8,504 nt of DNA from Fodinibacter sp045807225 (GCA_045807225.1 JBJMHU010000179.1:1-8504), one strand, 5' to 3'. Counted from the first letter of the stretch, positions 1 through 7,865 are shown. Made by a program: numbers and translations. The notes: generated from the sequence alone by a model not told the origin.

Positions 1-1768
<1,768 letters not shown>

Positions 1769-1846
1769 ACCACCGACCGGCCCACGCTGGCACCGCTGCG
1801 TCCGTGGCGGCGGATCCCGTGGATGTTGGCGCGTCCGTCCCAGCCG

Positions 1847-1871
1847 TTGCGCCCGGTGCCGAAGGTAGCGT
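1847..1871 (+). promoter_or_regulatory. Weak candidate promoter for the CFA synthase gene
   Basis: The 132-bp gap 1769-1900 separates the SNF2 and CFA genes and holds no convincing terminator. TAGCGT at 1866-1871 fits the loose actinobacterial -10 pattern TAnnnT and would give a leader of roughly 20-25 nt that includes the ribosome binding site. The only TTG-type -35 candidate (TTGCGC, 1847-1852) is just 13 bp upstream, shorter than the usual 16-19. Read-through from the SNF2 gene remains possible. Confidence 0.2.
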
Positions 1872-1888
1872 CGAAGGCGCACTGCGGC

Positions 1889-1895
1889 AGGGAGG
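1889..1895 (+). promoter_or_regulatory. Ribosome binding site that decides the CFA synthase start
   Basis: AGGGAGG lies 5 nt upstream of the ATG at 1901. The frame is also open to an ATG at 1823, but that start has no purine-rich site at proper distance, and the 26 residues it would add (rich in Pro, Arg and Lys) do not resemble the family N-terminus. The start at 1901 is therefore preferred. Confidence 0.75.
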
Positions 1896-1900
1896 TTGGG

Positions 1901-3214
1901 ATGGATGCGGCCACGATCCTGAAGCCCTTGGTCGATGCCACGATCGGCACGGAGCTGCCCGTTCGCGTCGACTGCTGGGACGGGAGCTCGATCGGGCCAC
2001 CGACGGCCGAGGCCGTCGTGCGGTTCCGGTCACGCCGGGCGCTGCGGCGCCTGGTCTGGGCCCCCAACGAGCTCGGCTTCGCCCGGGCCTACGTCTCGGG
2101 AGACGTCGAGGTCGAGGGTGACCTCCTCGACGCGCTGACCCGGCTGGATGCGCTGGCCGACCCCGCCCGCGGACCCGGTGTGCACGTCGGGCGCGAGACG
2201 AAGGCCGCCGTTGCCAAGGCGGTCGTGCGGTTGGGAGCGCTCGGACCGCCACCTCGCCCGCCGGCGGAGGAGATCCGGCTCTCCGGCAGCCGGCACGCGC
2301 GCGCCCGGGACGCCAGGGCGGTGTCCCACCACTACGACGTGGGCAACGCGTTCTACCGGCTCGTCCTCGGCCCCTCGATGGTCTACTCCTGTGCCTACTT
2401 CGAGCAGGAGCCGTCCGCCGCGTACACCGTGGACGACGCCCAACGGGCCAAGCTCGACCTGGTCGCCCGGAAGCTCGGACTGCGGCAGGGCGCGCGCGTG
2501 CTGGACGTCGGATGCGGCTGGGGGTCCTTCCTGATCCACGCGGCTTCGGAGTACGGGGCCGAGGGCGTCGGCATCACGCTCTCCCAGGAGCAGGCGGACT
2601 ACGCTCGCCGGGCGATCGCGTCCCGGGGGCTGGCCGACCGGGTGGAGATCCGTGTGCAGGACTACCGCGACGTCGACGACGGGCCCTACGACGCGATCGC
2701 GAGCATCGGGATGGCCGAGCACGTCGGGCTGTCGCAGCTCGGCGAGTACGCCGCACACCTCCACGCCCTCCTCAGCCCCGGAGGACGGCTGCTCAACCAC
2801 GCGATCTCGCGTCGCCCGGGGCCGCCCGGTGACCCGACGGGGGACAAGACGTCCTTCATAGACCGCTACGTCTTCCCCGACGGCGAGCTGCACCCCGTGG
2901 CGACCATGGTCGACGTGCTGGAGTCGGCAGGGTTCGAGGTCCGTGACGTCGAGTCGCTGCGGGAGCACTACGCGCACACCTTGCGCGCCTGGGTCGCGAA
3001 CCTGGAGCAGGACTGGGACGAGGCGGTCAGGCTGTCGAGCCCCGGCCGCGCGCGGATCTGGCGGTTGTACATGGCCGGCTCGGCCCTGGCCTTCCAGTCC
3101 AACCGCCTGGGCGTCAACCAGGTCCTGGCCGTGCGGCCCGGCCCCGGCGGCACCAGTGGTCTCCCCCGCACCCGGGCGGAGCTGCTCGCCCGTCCCCACC
3201 ACGAGACCGCCTGA
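1901..3214 (+). CDS. cfa: Cyclopropane-fatty-acyl-phospholipid synthase family SAM methyltransferase
   Basis: A 437-residue protein of the CFA / mycolic acid cyclopropane synthase family. These enzymes transfer a methylene or methyl group from S-adenosylmethionine to the double bond of unsaturated acyl chains in membrane phospholipid, working at the cytoplasmic membrane surface. An N-terminal domain (about 1-120) is followed by SHHYDVGN (142-149), YSCAYFE (162-168), the SAM-binding loop VLDVGCGWGS (200-209) and FIDRYVFPDGELHP (319-332). The residues that hold the active-site bicarbonate in E. coli Cfa (C139, E239, H266, Y317) appear conserved here as C164, E273 (in MAEH), H300 (in NHAI) and Y357 (in EHYAHTLRAW). 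An intact, active enzyme is therefore likely. The length is somewhat above the 382 residues of E. coli Cfa because of a longer N-terminal part. Some actinobacterial relatives methylate without forming the ring (tuberculostearate-type chemistry uses a different pair, UfaA1/BfaB-like), so the exact product is inferred. It is followed by convergent fumC. Confidence 0.9.
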   Translation: MDAATILKPLVDATIGTELPVRVDCWDGSSIGPPTAEAVVRFRSRRALRRLVWAPNELGFARAYVSGDVEVEGDLLDALTRLDALADPARGPGVHVGRETKAAVAKAVVRLGALGPPPRPPAEEIRLSGSRHARARDARAVSHHYDVGNAFYRLVLGPSMVYSCAYFEQEPSAAYTVDDAQRAKLDLVARKLGLRQGARVLDVGCGWGSFLIHAASEYGAEGVGITLSQEQADYARRAIASRGLADRVEIRVQDYRDVDDGPYDAIASIGMAEHVGLSQLGEYAAHLHALLSPGGRLLNHAISRRPGPPGDPTGDKTSFIDRYVFPDGELHPVATMVDVLESAGFEVRDVESLREHYAHTLRAWVANLEQDWDEAVRLSSPGRARIWRLYMAGSALAFQSNRLGVNQVLAVRPGPGGTSGLPRTRAELLARPHHETA

Positions 3215-3229
3215 CGGCGCGGAGGGGCC

Positions 3230-3244
3230 GGAGCGTCGCGCTCC
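3230..3244. terminator. Short hairpin between convergent cfa and fumC genes
   Basis: GGAGCG (3230-3235) and CGCTCC (3239-3244) form a perfect 6-bp stem around a 3-nt loop. It sits 15 bp after the CFA stop and 9 bp before the fumarase stop in a 39-bp convergent gap, so it could serve both strands. No T-tract follows on either side, which is common for actinobacterial terminators but leaves the call uncertain. Confidence 0.4.
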
Positions 3245-3253
3245 CGCGACCGC

Positions 3254-4651
3254 TCAGCCCGGCTGGGTCATCGCCTCGGGGTCGACCCAGCGGTCGTAGT
3301 CCTGCGGGCTGACCGCCCCGGACGCCAGTGCCGCCTCGCGCAGCGTCGAGCCGTCGCGGTGGGCCTGCTTCGCGATGGCCGCGGCCGTGTCGTAGCCCAC
3401 GTGCGGCGCCAGGGCGGTGACCAGCATCAGGTCGGCGTCGAGGTTGGCCGCGATCCGCTCGCGGTCGGCAGCCAGCCCGACGACGCAGTGCTCGGTGAAC
3501 GAGCGGCTCGCGTCGGCCAGCAGCCGCACCGACTCGAGCACCGCGTGCGCCATCACCGGCGTGAAGACGTTGAGCTGGAAGTTGCCCTGCGTGCCGGCGA
3601 ACCCCACGGTGGCGTCGTTGCCGAACACCCTGGTCACCACCATGGTCATCGCCTCGGACTGGGTGGGGTTCACCTTGCCCGGCATGATCGACGACCCGGG
3701 CTCGTTCTCGGGGATGCGCAGCTCGCCGATGCCGGTGCGCGGCCCGGACGCCAGCCACCGCACGTCGTTCGCCATCTTCATCAGCGCTCCCGCGAGGGTG
3801 CGCAGCGCGGACGAGACCGCGACCAGCGCGTCGTGCGAGGCGAGCTGCACGAACAGGTTGTCGGCCTGGTGGAACGACTCCCCCGTCGCCTCGTGGAGGT
3901 GCTGCGCGACGAGCGGCCCGAACTCGGCGGGCGCATTCAGCCCGGTGCCGACCGCCGTGCCACCGATGGCCAGCGCCCTCGCCCGGTCACCGGCGTGCCG
4001 CACGTCGTCCTGTGCATCACGGACCTGCGCCGCCCACGCCCCGATCTCCTGCCCGAGGGTCACCGGCGTGGCGTCCTGCAGGTGGGTGCGCCCGACCTTG
4101 ACGACCTCGCGCAGCTCGCTCGCCTTCGCCTCCAGGGCCGTGACCAGCGCGTCGACCGCCGGGTGCAGCCGCTCGGTCAGCTCGAGCACCACCGCCACGT
4201 GCACCGCGGTGGGGAAGGTGTCGTTGCTCGACTGGCTCTTGTTGACGTCGTCGTTGGGGTGCACCGGCGACTTCGACCCGAGCTCGCCGCCGAGGATCTC
4301 GATGGCCCGGTTGGCGATGACCTCGTTGGCGTTCATGTTGCTCTGCGTGCCCGAGCCGGTCTGGAACACCACGAGCGGGAAGTGGTCGTCGAGCTCGCCG
4401 CGGGCCACCTCGTCGGCGGCCTGCACGATCGCCCCGGAGAGCTCCACGTCGAGCAGCCCGAGGTCGGCGTTGGCCAGCGCGGCCGACTTCTTGAGCAGCC
4501 CCAGCCCACGGATGACGGGCCGCCCCCACACGAAGGTGTCGCGGCCGATGTCGAAGTGCTCGAGGCTGCGCTGGGTCTGCGCTCCCCAGTAGCGGTCGGC
4601 GGGCACCTCGAGCGCCCCCATGGTGTCGCGTTCGGTGCGCGTGGTCGCCAT
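3254..4651 (-). CDS. fumC: Class II fumarate hydratase (fumarase C)
   Basis: A 465-residue protein, close to the 467 of E. coli FumC, of the aspartase/fumarase superfamily. It interconverts fumarate and L-malate in the TCA cycle as an iron-independent cytosolic homotetramer. Visible signatures are the N-terminal RTERDTMGALEVPADRYWGA, GSGTQSN (99-105), HPNDDVNKSQSSND (131-144), GRTHLQDATP with the conserved active-site-region histidine H190 (E. coli H188), TAVGTGLN (232-239) and the superfamily signature GSSIMPGKVNPTQ (319-331). That signature contains S320 (E. coli catalytic S318), K326 and N328. MPGKVNPTQ and the C-terminal VGYDTAAAIAKQAHRDG favour fumarase over aspartase or argininosuccinate lyase. 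The frame is open 17 codons further upstream, to 4702, but homology starts at the ATG at 4651. A later ATG at 4621 would remove conserved residues. There is no properly spaced Shine-Dalgarno site: GGGGGA abuts the start codon. The gene lies downstream of a co-oriented gene across a 179-bp gap with an unusual repeat array. Confidence 0.97.
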   Translation of the reverse strand: MATTRTERDTMGALEVPADRYWGAQTQRSLEHFDIGRDTFVWGRPVIRGLGLLKKSAALANADLGLLDVELSGAIVQAADEVARGELDDHFPLVVFQTGSGTQSNMNANEVIANRAIEILGGELGSKSPVHPNDDVNKSQSSNDTFPTAVHVAVVLELTERLHPAVDALVTALEAKASELREVVKVGRTHLQDATPVTLGQEIGAWAAQVRDAQDDVRHAGDRARALAIGGTAVGTGLNAPAEFGPLVAQHLHEATGESFHQADNLFVQLASHDALVAVSSALRTLAGALMKMANDVRWLASGPRTGIGELRIPENEPGSSIMPGKVNPTQSEAMTMVVTRVFGNDATVGFAGTQGNFQLNVFTPVMAHAVLESVRLLADASRSFTEHCVVGLAADRERIAANLDADLMLVTALAPHVGYDTAAAIAKQAHRDGSTLREAALASGAVSPQDYDRWVDPEAMTQPG

Positions 4652-4657
4652 TCCCCC

Positions 4658-4663
4658 ACGGTA
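4658..4663 (-). promoter_or_regulatory. Candidate -10 element for a leaderless fumC transcript
   Basis: On the minus strand TACCGT (complement of 4658-4663) fits TAnnnT and is followed by exactly 6 nt before the ATG at 4651. That places a transcription start on or next to the A of the start codon. Together with the absence of a spaced ribosome binding site this suggests leaderless translation, common in Actinobacteria. No good -35 hexamer is seen 16-19 bp upstream. Confidence 0.35.
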
Positions 4664-4686
4664 TGCCGGGACGCCGGGTCCGGCAG

Positions 4687-4710
4687 GTCGGCGTGTCAGC
4701 ACACCGCGAC
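4687..4710. promoter_or_regulatory. Imperfect palindrome upstream of fumC
   Basis: GTCG (4687-4690), GTGT (4693-4696), a CAGC centre, ACAC (4701-4704) and CGAC (4707-4710) make a dyad of 4+4 bp arms with a 2-bp mismatched step. It is centred about 47 bp upstream of the fumC start codon, where a transcription factor site would be expected. A chance inverted repeat in GC-rich DNA is also possible. Confidence 0.25.
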
Positions 4711-4715
4711 GTCAT

Positions 4716-4822
4716 TCGAGGTGATGTCCCGACCTCGCACGTGAGGCCATCACCTCGAGCCGGGTGGAGCGGCGATGGGTCGAGGTGATGCAGCGACGTC
4801 TCGCGTCACCACATCACCTCGA
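4716..4822. repeat. Four-copy alternating inverted-repeat array, exact 32-bp period
   Basis: The 11-bp word TCGAGGTGATG occurs at 4716-4726 (+), 4748-4758 (as its complement), 4780-4790 (+) and 4812-4822 (complement). All three spacers are exactly 21 bp and unrelated in sequence. The two outer copies match over 13 bp (TTCGAGGTGATGT), giving overall dyad symmetry about 4769. As RNA, copies 1/2 and 3/4 can each form an 11-bp stem with a 21-nt loop, and each loop contains a small nested stem (CCTC/GAGG at 4733-4746; GCGA/TCGC at 4793-4804). Copies 2/3 can pair alternatively. The word GCGACGTC also occurs both beside and inside the array (4706-4713, 4793-4800). The array begins 8 bp after the stop of the 4831-5358 gene (both genes read leftward) and ends about 65 bp before the fumC start. 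It could be a protein-binding array, a tandem terminator/attenuator, or a REP/BIME-like dispersed element. I do not recognise the motif. Confidence 0.9.
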
Positions 4823-4830
4823 ACCAGTGG

Positions 4831-5358
4831 TCACTGCGGGTCGGTCGGGCCCTGTGCCGGCGGAGTGTCGGTGACGTCGACCCAGGCGTCGGAGTCGGCC
4901 GAGCCGGCGGGCGGGGTGTCGGCGGGGGTGGCCACGTCGGCCGAGTCCGCCGAGCCGGCAGACGGGGTGGGTGCGGTGGGCGGGACGTCGTCCTGAGGTG
5001 CCGCGGCGGCATCCGGCTCACCGCCCCAGCGGGTGCCCTGCGCCCACTCCGGCGTCGAGCTGCTCTCGCGCTGCTGGGCGACCCAGTCGACGCCGACGAG
5101 CACGCCGGTGCGCAGCTTCTCGACGTAGCGGGTGTACTTGCCGTCGGTCTTCTCGTCGACCTTGGCCCCGGCCTTGTCGAGGGTCTCCTCGACGCGGTCG
5201 CGGTTGTCGTGCGCGTAGTCGCCGGCCTTGACGGCGGCCTCGTGCAGGTAGTGGTCAACCTGGTCGGCGAAGCTCTCGAGCTTCTTGTCGAGCTCGAGCT
5301 CGCGGGCCTTGGCCTCGAGGTCACGCAGTGCGGCGCGCAGCTGGTCGGTGGCGGTCAT
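4831..5358 (-). CDS. MT0933/Rv0909 antitoxin-family-like protein with low-complexity C-terminal tail
   Basis: A 175-residue protein. Residues 5-50 are charged and probably helical or coiled coil (LEAKARELELDKKLESFADQ). Residues 52-82 (NRDRVEETLDKAGAKVDEKT, then DGKYTRYVEKL) resemble the M. tuberculosis Rv0909-type antitoxin family (MT0933_antitox), in which a helix is followed by KAG..VDEKT.GKY. Residues 83-94 (RTGVLVGVDWVA) are mildly hydrophobic but too short and charged-flanked to be a sure membrane segment. From about 98 on the chain is Pro/Ala/Ser/Asp-rich, acidic and probably disordered. Known family members are short (about 60 residues), so this one is extended at both ends. The start ATG at 5358 has AAGGGG 6 nt upstream. 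Family members are only predicted antitoxins, and no SRPBCC-type (Rv0910-like) toxin adjoins here. A structural or stress-related helical protein is an equally fair reading. Confidence 0.7.
   Translation of the reverse strand: MTATDQLRAALRDLEAKARELELDKKLESFADQVDHYLHEAAVKAGDYAHDNRDRVEETLDKAGAKVDEKTDGKYTRYVEKLRTGVLVGVDWVAQQRESSSTPEWAQGTRWGGEPDAAAAPQDDVPPTAPTPSAGSADSADVATPADTPPAGSADSDAWVDVTDTPPAQGPTDPQ
4890..4969. repeat. Degenerate direct repeat encoding the acidic Pro/Ala tail
   Basis: Two units of about 28 bp (about 4890-4918 and 4942-4969) share the core GCCGAGCCGGC followed by a GGGGTG end. They encode the repeated TPxAGSADS-like peptide in the tail of the 4831-5358 gene. The differences between units are few, consistent with an in-frame duplication that later drifted. 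Confidence 0.6.
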
Positions 5359-5388
5359 GGCAGTCCCCTTCGAACCGGTCGGAGCACC

Positions 5389-5394
5389 ACGGTA
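5389..5394 (-). promoter_or_regulatory. Candidate -10 for the antitoxin-like gene
   Basis: On the minus strand TACCGT (complement of 5389-5394) fits TAnnnT about 30 nt before the ATG at 5358. The 8-mer TACCGTGG is identical to that at the fumC candidate -10. TTGGCA upstream resembles a -35 but is only 14 bp away. Confidence 0.25.
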
Positions 5395-5504
5395 CGACGC
5401 TCCACCCCTGCCAACTCCCGGCGACTCCCGCCATGTTCCCGCCGGGCCCCGACGCCGCGTGTCAGACTGCAAACAGCCGCACTCGCAGCGCCGCGCCCGG
5501 CTCG

Positions 5505-5510
5505 TAGGCT
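5505..5510 (+). promoter_or_regulatory. Candidate -10 for the hydrolase/acyltransferase pair
   Basis: TAGGCT fits TAnnnT and sits 26 nt before the ATG at 5537. It would give a short leader of about 20 nt carrying the AGGAG ribosome binding site at 5527-5531. No recognisable -35 is present. It lies in the 178-bp divergent gap 5359-5536, which must hold promoters for both directions. Confidence 0.25.
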
Positions 5511-5536
5511 CCGCGGCGCCCGGACCAGGAGCCGTG

Positions 5537-6445
5537 ATGCCCGACCCGACCGACCTGCCCGTCGCCGACGGGGCGCCCGCGCCCACGGCGTGGCAGGCGC
5601 GCCGGGAGTGGCGGATGGGGCTCGAGCTGGCCAGCTCCGCCGTGCACACCCGCAACCTGCGCGCGTGGCCGCGCGGCGACGGCCACCCGGTCATCGTGCT
5701 GCCGGGCTTCCTCGCCGGGCCCGAGTCGACGGTGTTCCTGCGCAGCCACCTGCGCCGGCTGGGCTACCGGGCGCACGACTGGCGCCAGGGTCGCAACCTG
5801 GGCGCCAGCCCGGCGCTGGCCGAGCGGCTCGAGGACCTGCTGCTCGAGCTGCACGACCGCTACGAGCGCAAGGTCAGCCTGGTCGGCTGGAGCGCGGGCG
5901 GCATCTACGCCCGCGAGATGGCCCGCGCACTGCCCGGCCACACCCGCTCGGTGATCACCCTGGGCAGCCCCTTCCGCGGCCACCCCGCCTCCACCCGGGC
6001 CTGGACGATGTACCGCCTCATGAACCGCCGTAACCTGGAGCGGATGTTCACCCAGGAGGCCCTCGCGCAACGTGCCGCGCCCCTGAGCGTGCCCACCACG
6101 TGCATCTACTCACGCACCGACGGCATCGTCGCCTGGGAGTGCTGCCTGTCCGAGCCGGCCCCGCAGACCGAGAACATCGAGGTGCACGCCTCCCACCTCG
6201 GCTACGGCCACGAGCTGGAGACACTGCGGGTCATCGCCGACCGCCTCGCGCAGCCCGAGGGCCGATGGATGCCGTACGCACGCTCGGCGGCCCCCTCACC
6301 GTCCGCACCTCGCGCGCTGCCCGTGGCTCCCGTCGCACCCATCTCGCCGGTCGCGCCCCTGGCGACTCCCCTACCGGTCGACGACCCCGACGACCCCGAC
6401 GCCCGCGGCGAGCACGGCGGCCGCGCCCACGGCCGGGCGGTCTGA
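5537..6445 (+). CDS. Alpha/beta hydrolase (lipase/esterase-like)
   Basis: A 302-residue cytoplasmic-looking protein with no signal peptide. The alpha/beta-hydrolase core runs from about 50 to 240: the oxyanion-side loop VIVLPGFLAGPES (52-64), the nucleophile elbow GWSAGG (117-122) with S119, an acid candidate D195 in SRTDGIVAW, and a histidine candidate H220 in HASHLGYGH (H225 is the alternative). This fits lipases, esterases and PGAP1-like acyl hydrolases. The substrate is not readable from sequence, but the WS/DGAT gene 6 bp downstream suggests acyl-ester or neutral-lipid turnover. The start is the ATG at 5537, with AGGAG 5 nt upstream. The adjacent in-frame GTG at 5534 is only 2 nt from that site, and the frame open further upstream is non-homologous read-through. 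Beyond about 247 there is a 55-residue Pro/Ala/Val-rich then Asp/His/Gly-rich tail not expected in the fold. Confidence 0.88.
   Translation: MPDPTDLPVADGAPAPTAWQARREWRMGLELASSAVHTRNLRAWPRGDGHPVIVLPGFLAGPESTVFLRSHLRRLGYRAHDWRQGRNLGASPALAERLEDLLLELHDRYERKVSLVGWSAGGIYAREMARALPGHTRSVITLGSPFRGHPASTRAWTMYRLMNRRNLERMFTQEALAQRAAPLSVPTTCIYSRTDGIVAWECCLSEPAPQTENIEVHASHLGYGHELETLRVIADRLAQPEGRWMPYARSAAPSPSAPRALPVAPVAPISPVAPLATPLPVDDPDDPDARGEHGGRAHGRAV
6380..6397 (+). repeat. 9-bp tandem duplication in the hydrolase tail
   Basis: GACGACCCC is present twice head to tail (6380-6388, 6389-6397) and continues into a third partial unit, encoding DDPDDPDA. It belongs to the low-complexity C-terminal tail and preserves the frame. 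Confidence 0.6.
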
Positions 6446-6451
6446 GCGCCG

Positions 6452-7852
6452 GTGGCGGGATCGCGCTGGGCCTCACCGCTGGACTCCATCTTCCTCATGG
6501 GGGAGACCAACGAGACCCTCATGCACGTCGCCTCGATGCTGCACCTGTCCCTGCCCGAGGACGCCGGGCCCGACTTCCTGACCGACCTGGTCGCCGACCT
6601 GAAGGCCTCGCCCGTCGAGGCACCGTGGAACCTTCGCCTGCAGACCCGCATGCTGATGCGCCAGCCGGTGCATCGCTGGGTGGTCGACCACGAGTTCGAC
6701 ATCGACTACCACGTGCGCCACTCGGCGCTGCCGAGCCCGGCCGGTGAGCGCGAGCTGGGCGTGCTGGTGTCACGGCTGCACTCCAACCCGCTGGACTTCC
6801 GGCGGCCCCCGTGGGAGCTGCACATCGTCGAGGGGCTCTCGGGCAACCGCTTCGCGGCCTACATCAAGATCCACCACTCCCTCGTCGACGGCTACACCGG
6901 GATGCGGCTGCTCGAGCGTGGCCTGTCCCAGGACCCCGACGACCGCGAGCACCCCTTCTTCTTCAGCCTCGGCCGGCGCCCCCGCGCCCCGCGCGAGGCC
7001 GACCCGGTCGGCGACGTCGCGTCGATCGTGCGCGGCCTGGCGTCATCCGTGGGCACCACACCCTCCGTCGCGAAGGCACTGATCGAGACGCAGCTGCGTC
7101 GAGGCAGCACCGCCACCCGGGCGGTCACGTCCTACCAGGCGCCCCACTCGGTGCTGAACAGCCGGGTCGGACAGTCGCGCCGGTTCGCCACCCAGAAGTA
7201 CGACCTGCGGCGGCTGCGTGCCATCGCCAAGGCTCGGGGCGCGACCCTCAACGACGTGCTGATGGCGCTGTGCGCCGGTGGGTTGCGCCGGTTCCTCATC
7301 GACCTGCAGGAGCTGCCCGACCGCCCCCTGATCGCGTTCATCCCGGTCAACGTGCGACCCAAGGAGAGCGAGGGCGGCGGCAATGCCGTGGGCGCCACCC
7401 TGGTGTCGCTGGCCACCGACATCGAGGACCCACTGGTGCGGCTGGCGACGATCACGGCATCCTCGCGGGCCGCGAAGGCGCGGATGCGCGGCATGAGCGC
7501 GGATGCCGTGATGGCCTACAGCGCACTGCTGCTCGCGCCGGCCGCGCTACAGGCTGGGCGGGCGATGAGCGGCCTGCCACTGCCGGTGCCGACCACGCTC
7601 AACGTGTGCATCTCGAACGTGCCCGGCCCGAAGGAGACGCTCTACTGGCGCGGGGCGCGGCTCGAGGCGACCTATCCGGTGTCGATCCCCGGGCACTCCA
7701 TGGCGCTCAACATCACCGCGCACTCGTATGCCGGGGCACTGGACATCGGCTTCGTCGGCGACCGCGAGGCGCTGCCGCACCTCCAGCGCCTCGCGGTGCA
7801 CACCGGTGAGGCGCTCGACGAGCTGGAGGCGGCGGTCGCGGCCCTGCAGTGA
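6452..7852 (+). CDS. WS/DGAT-family acyltransferase (wax ester synthase / diacylglycerol acyltransferase)
   Basis: A 466-residue protein, typical family length. It carries the N-terminal SPLDSIFL segment (8-15), PLDFRRPPWELHIVEGL (113-129), the catalytic HHSLVDG motif (141-147, HHxxxDG with H142 as the expected general base) and the C-terminal NVCISNVPGP (384-393). Family enzymes esterify a fatty alcohol or diacylglycerol with acyl-CoA to make wax esters or triacylglycerol at the membrane/lipid-droplet interface. Which acceptor this one uses cannot be read from sequence. The start is GTG 6452, because conserved sequence begins a few codons later. It lies 6 bp after the hydrolase stop and has no well-spaced Shine-Dalgarno site, so translation is probably coupled to the hydrolase. 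The two form a likely operon pairing an acyl-ester hydrolase with an acyltransferase. The catalytic motif is intact, unlike that of some degenerate paralogues. Confidence 0.94.
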   Translation: MAGSRWASPLDSIFLMGETNETLMHVASMLHLSLPEDAGPDFLTDLVADLKASPVEAPWNLRLQTRMLMRQPVHRWVVDHEFDIDYHVRHSALPSPAGERELGVLVSRLHSNPLDFRRPPWELHIVEGLSGNRFAAYIKIHHSLVDGYTGMRLLERGLSQDPDDREHPFFFSLGRRPRAPREADPVGDVASIVRGLASSVGTTPSVAKALIETQLRRGSTATRAVTSYQAPHSVLNSRVGQSRRFATQKYDLRRLRAIAKARGATLNDVLMALCAGGLRRFLIDLQELPDRPLIAFIPVNVRPKESEGGGNAVGATLVSLATDIEDPLVRLATITASSRAAKARMRGMSADAVMAYSALLLAPAALQAGRAMSGLPLPVPTTLNVCISNVPGPKETLYWRGARLEATYPVSIPGHSMALNITAHSYAGALDIGFVGDREALPHLQRLAVHTGEALDELEAAVAALQ

Positions 7853-7865
7853 CCGCGTCGGCGAC

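Noticed and set aside
1823..1900. Upstream in-frame ATG as CFA synthase start
   Set aside because: No ribosome binding site and no family-like sequence in the added 26 residues; the ATG at 1901 has AGGGAGG at 5 nt.
2030..3202. 390-residue open frame on the minus strand opposite the CFA gene
   Set aside because: Stop-poor antisense frame of a GC-rich gene; composition is Arg/Gly/Val-rich with no family motif, while the plus-strand frame carries all CFA motifs.
3359..4744. 461-residue open frame on the plus strand opposite fumC
   Set aside because: Low-complexity Arg/Gly/His/Val sequence without recognisable motifs; a mirror of the real fumarase frame.
4716..4822. CRISPR-like array
   Set aside because: Repeat words are only 11 bp, alternate in orientation, spacers are 21 bp, and no cas gene is present; this is an inverted-repeat array of another kind.
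5420..5446. Extracytoplasmic-function sigma promoter (GGGAAC at 5443-5436 on the minus strand)
   Set aside because: GGGAAC resembles an ECF -35, but no CGTT is found at 15-17 bp, only GAGTT, so the match is incomplete.
4831..5694. Extension of the antitoxin-like gene to a 287-residue protein
   Set aside because: The added upstream residues are low-information (Arg/Gly/Ser-rich) and cross the divergent promoter region; the ATG at 5358 has a good ribosome binding site.
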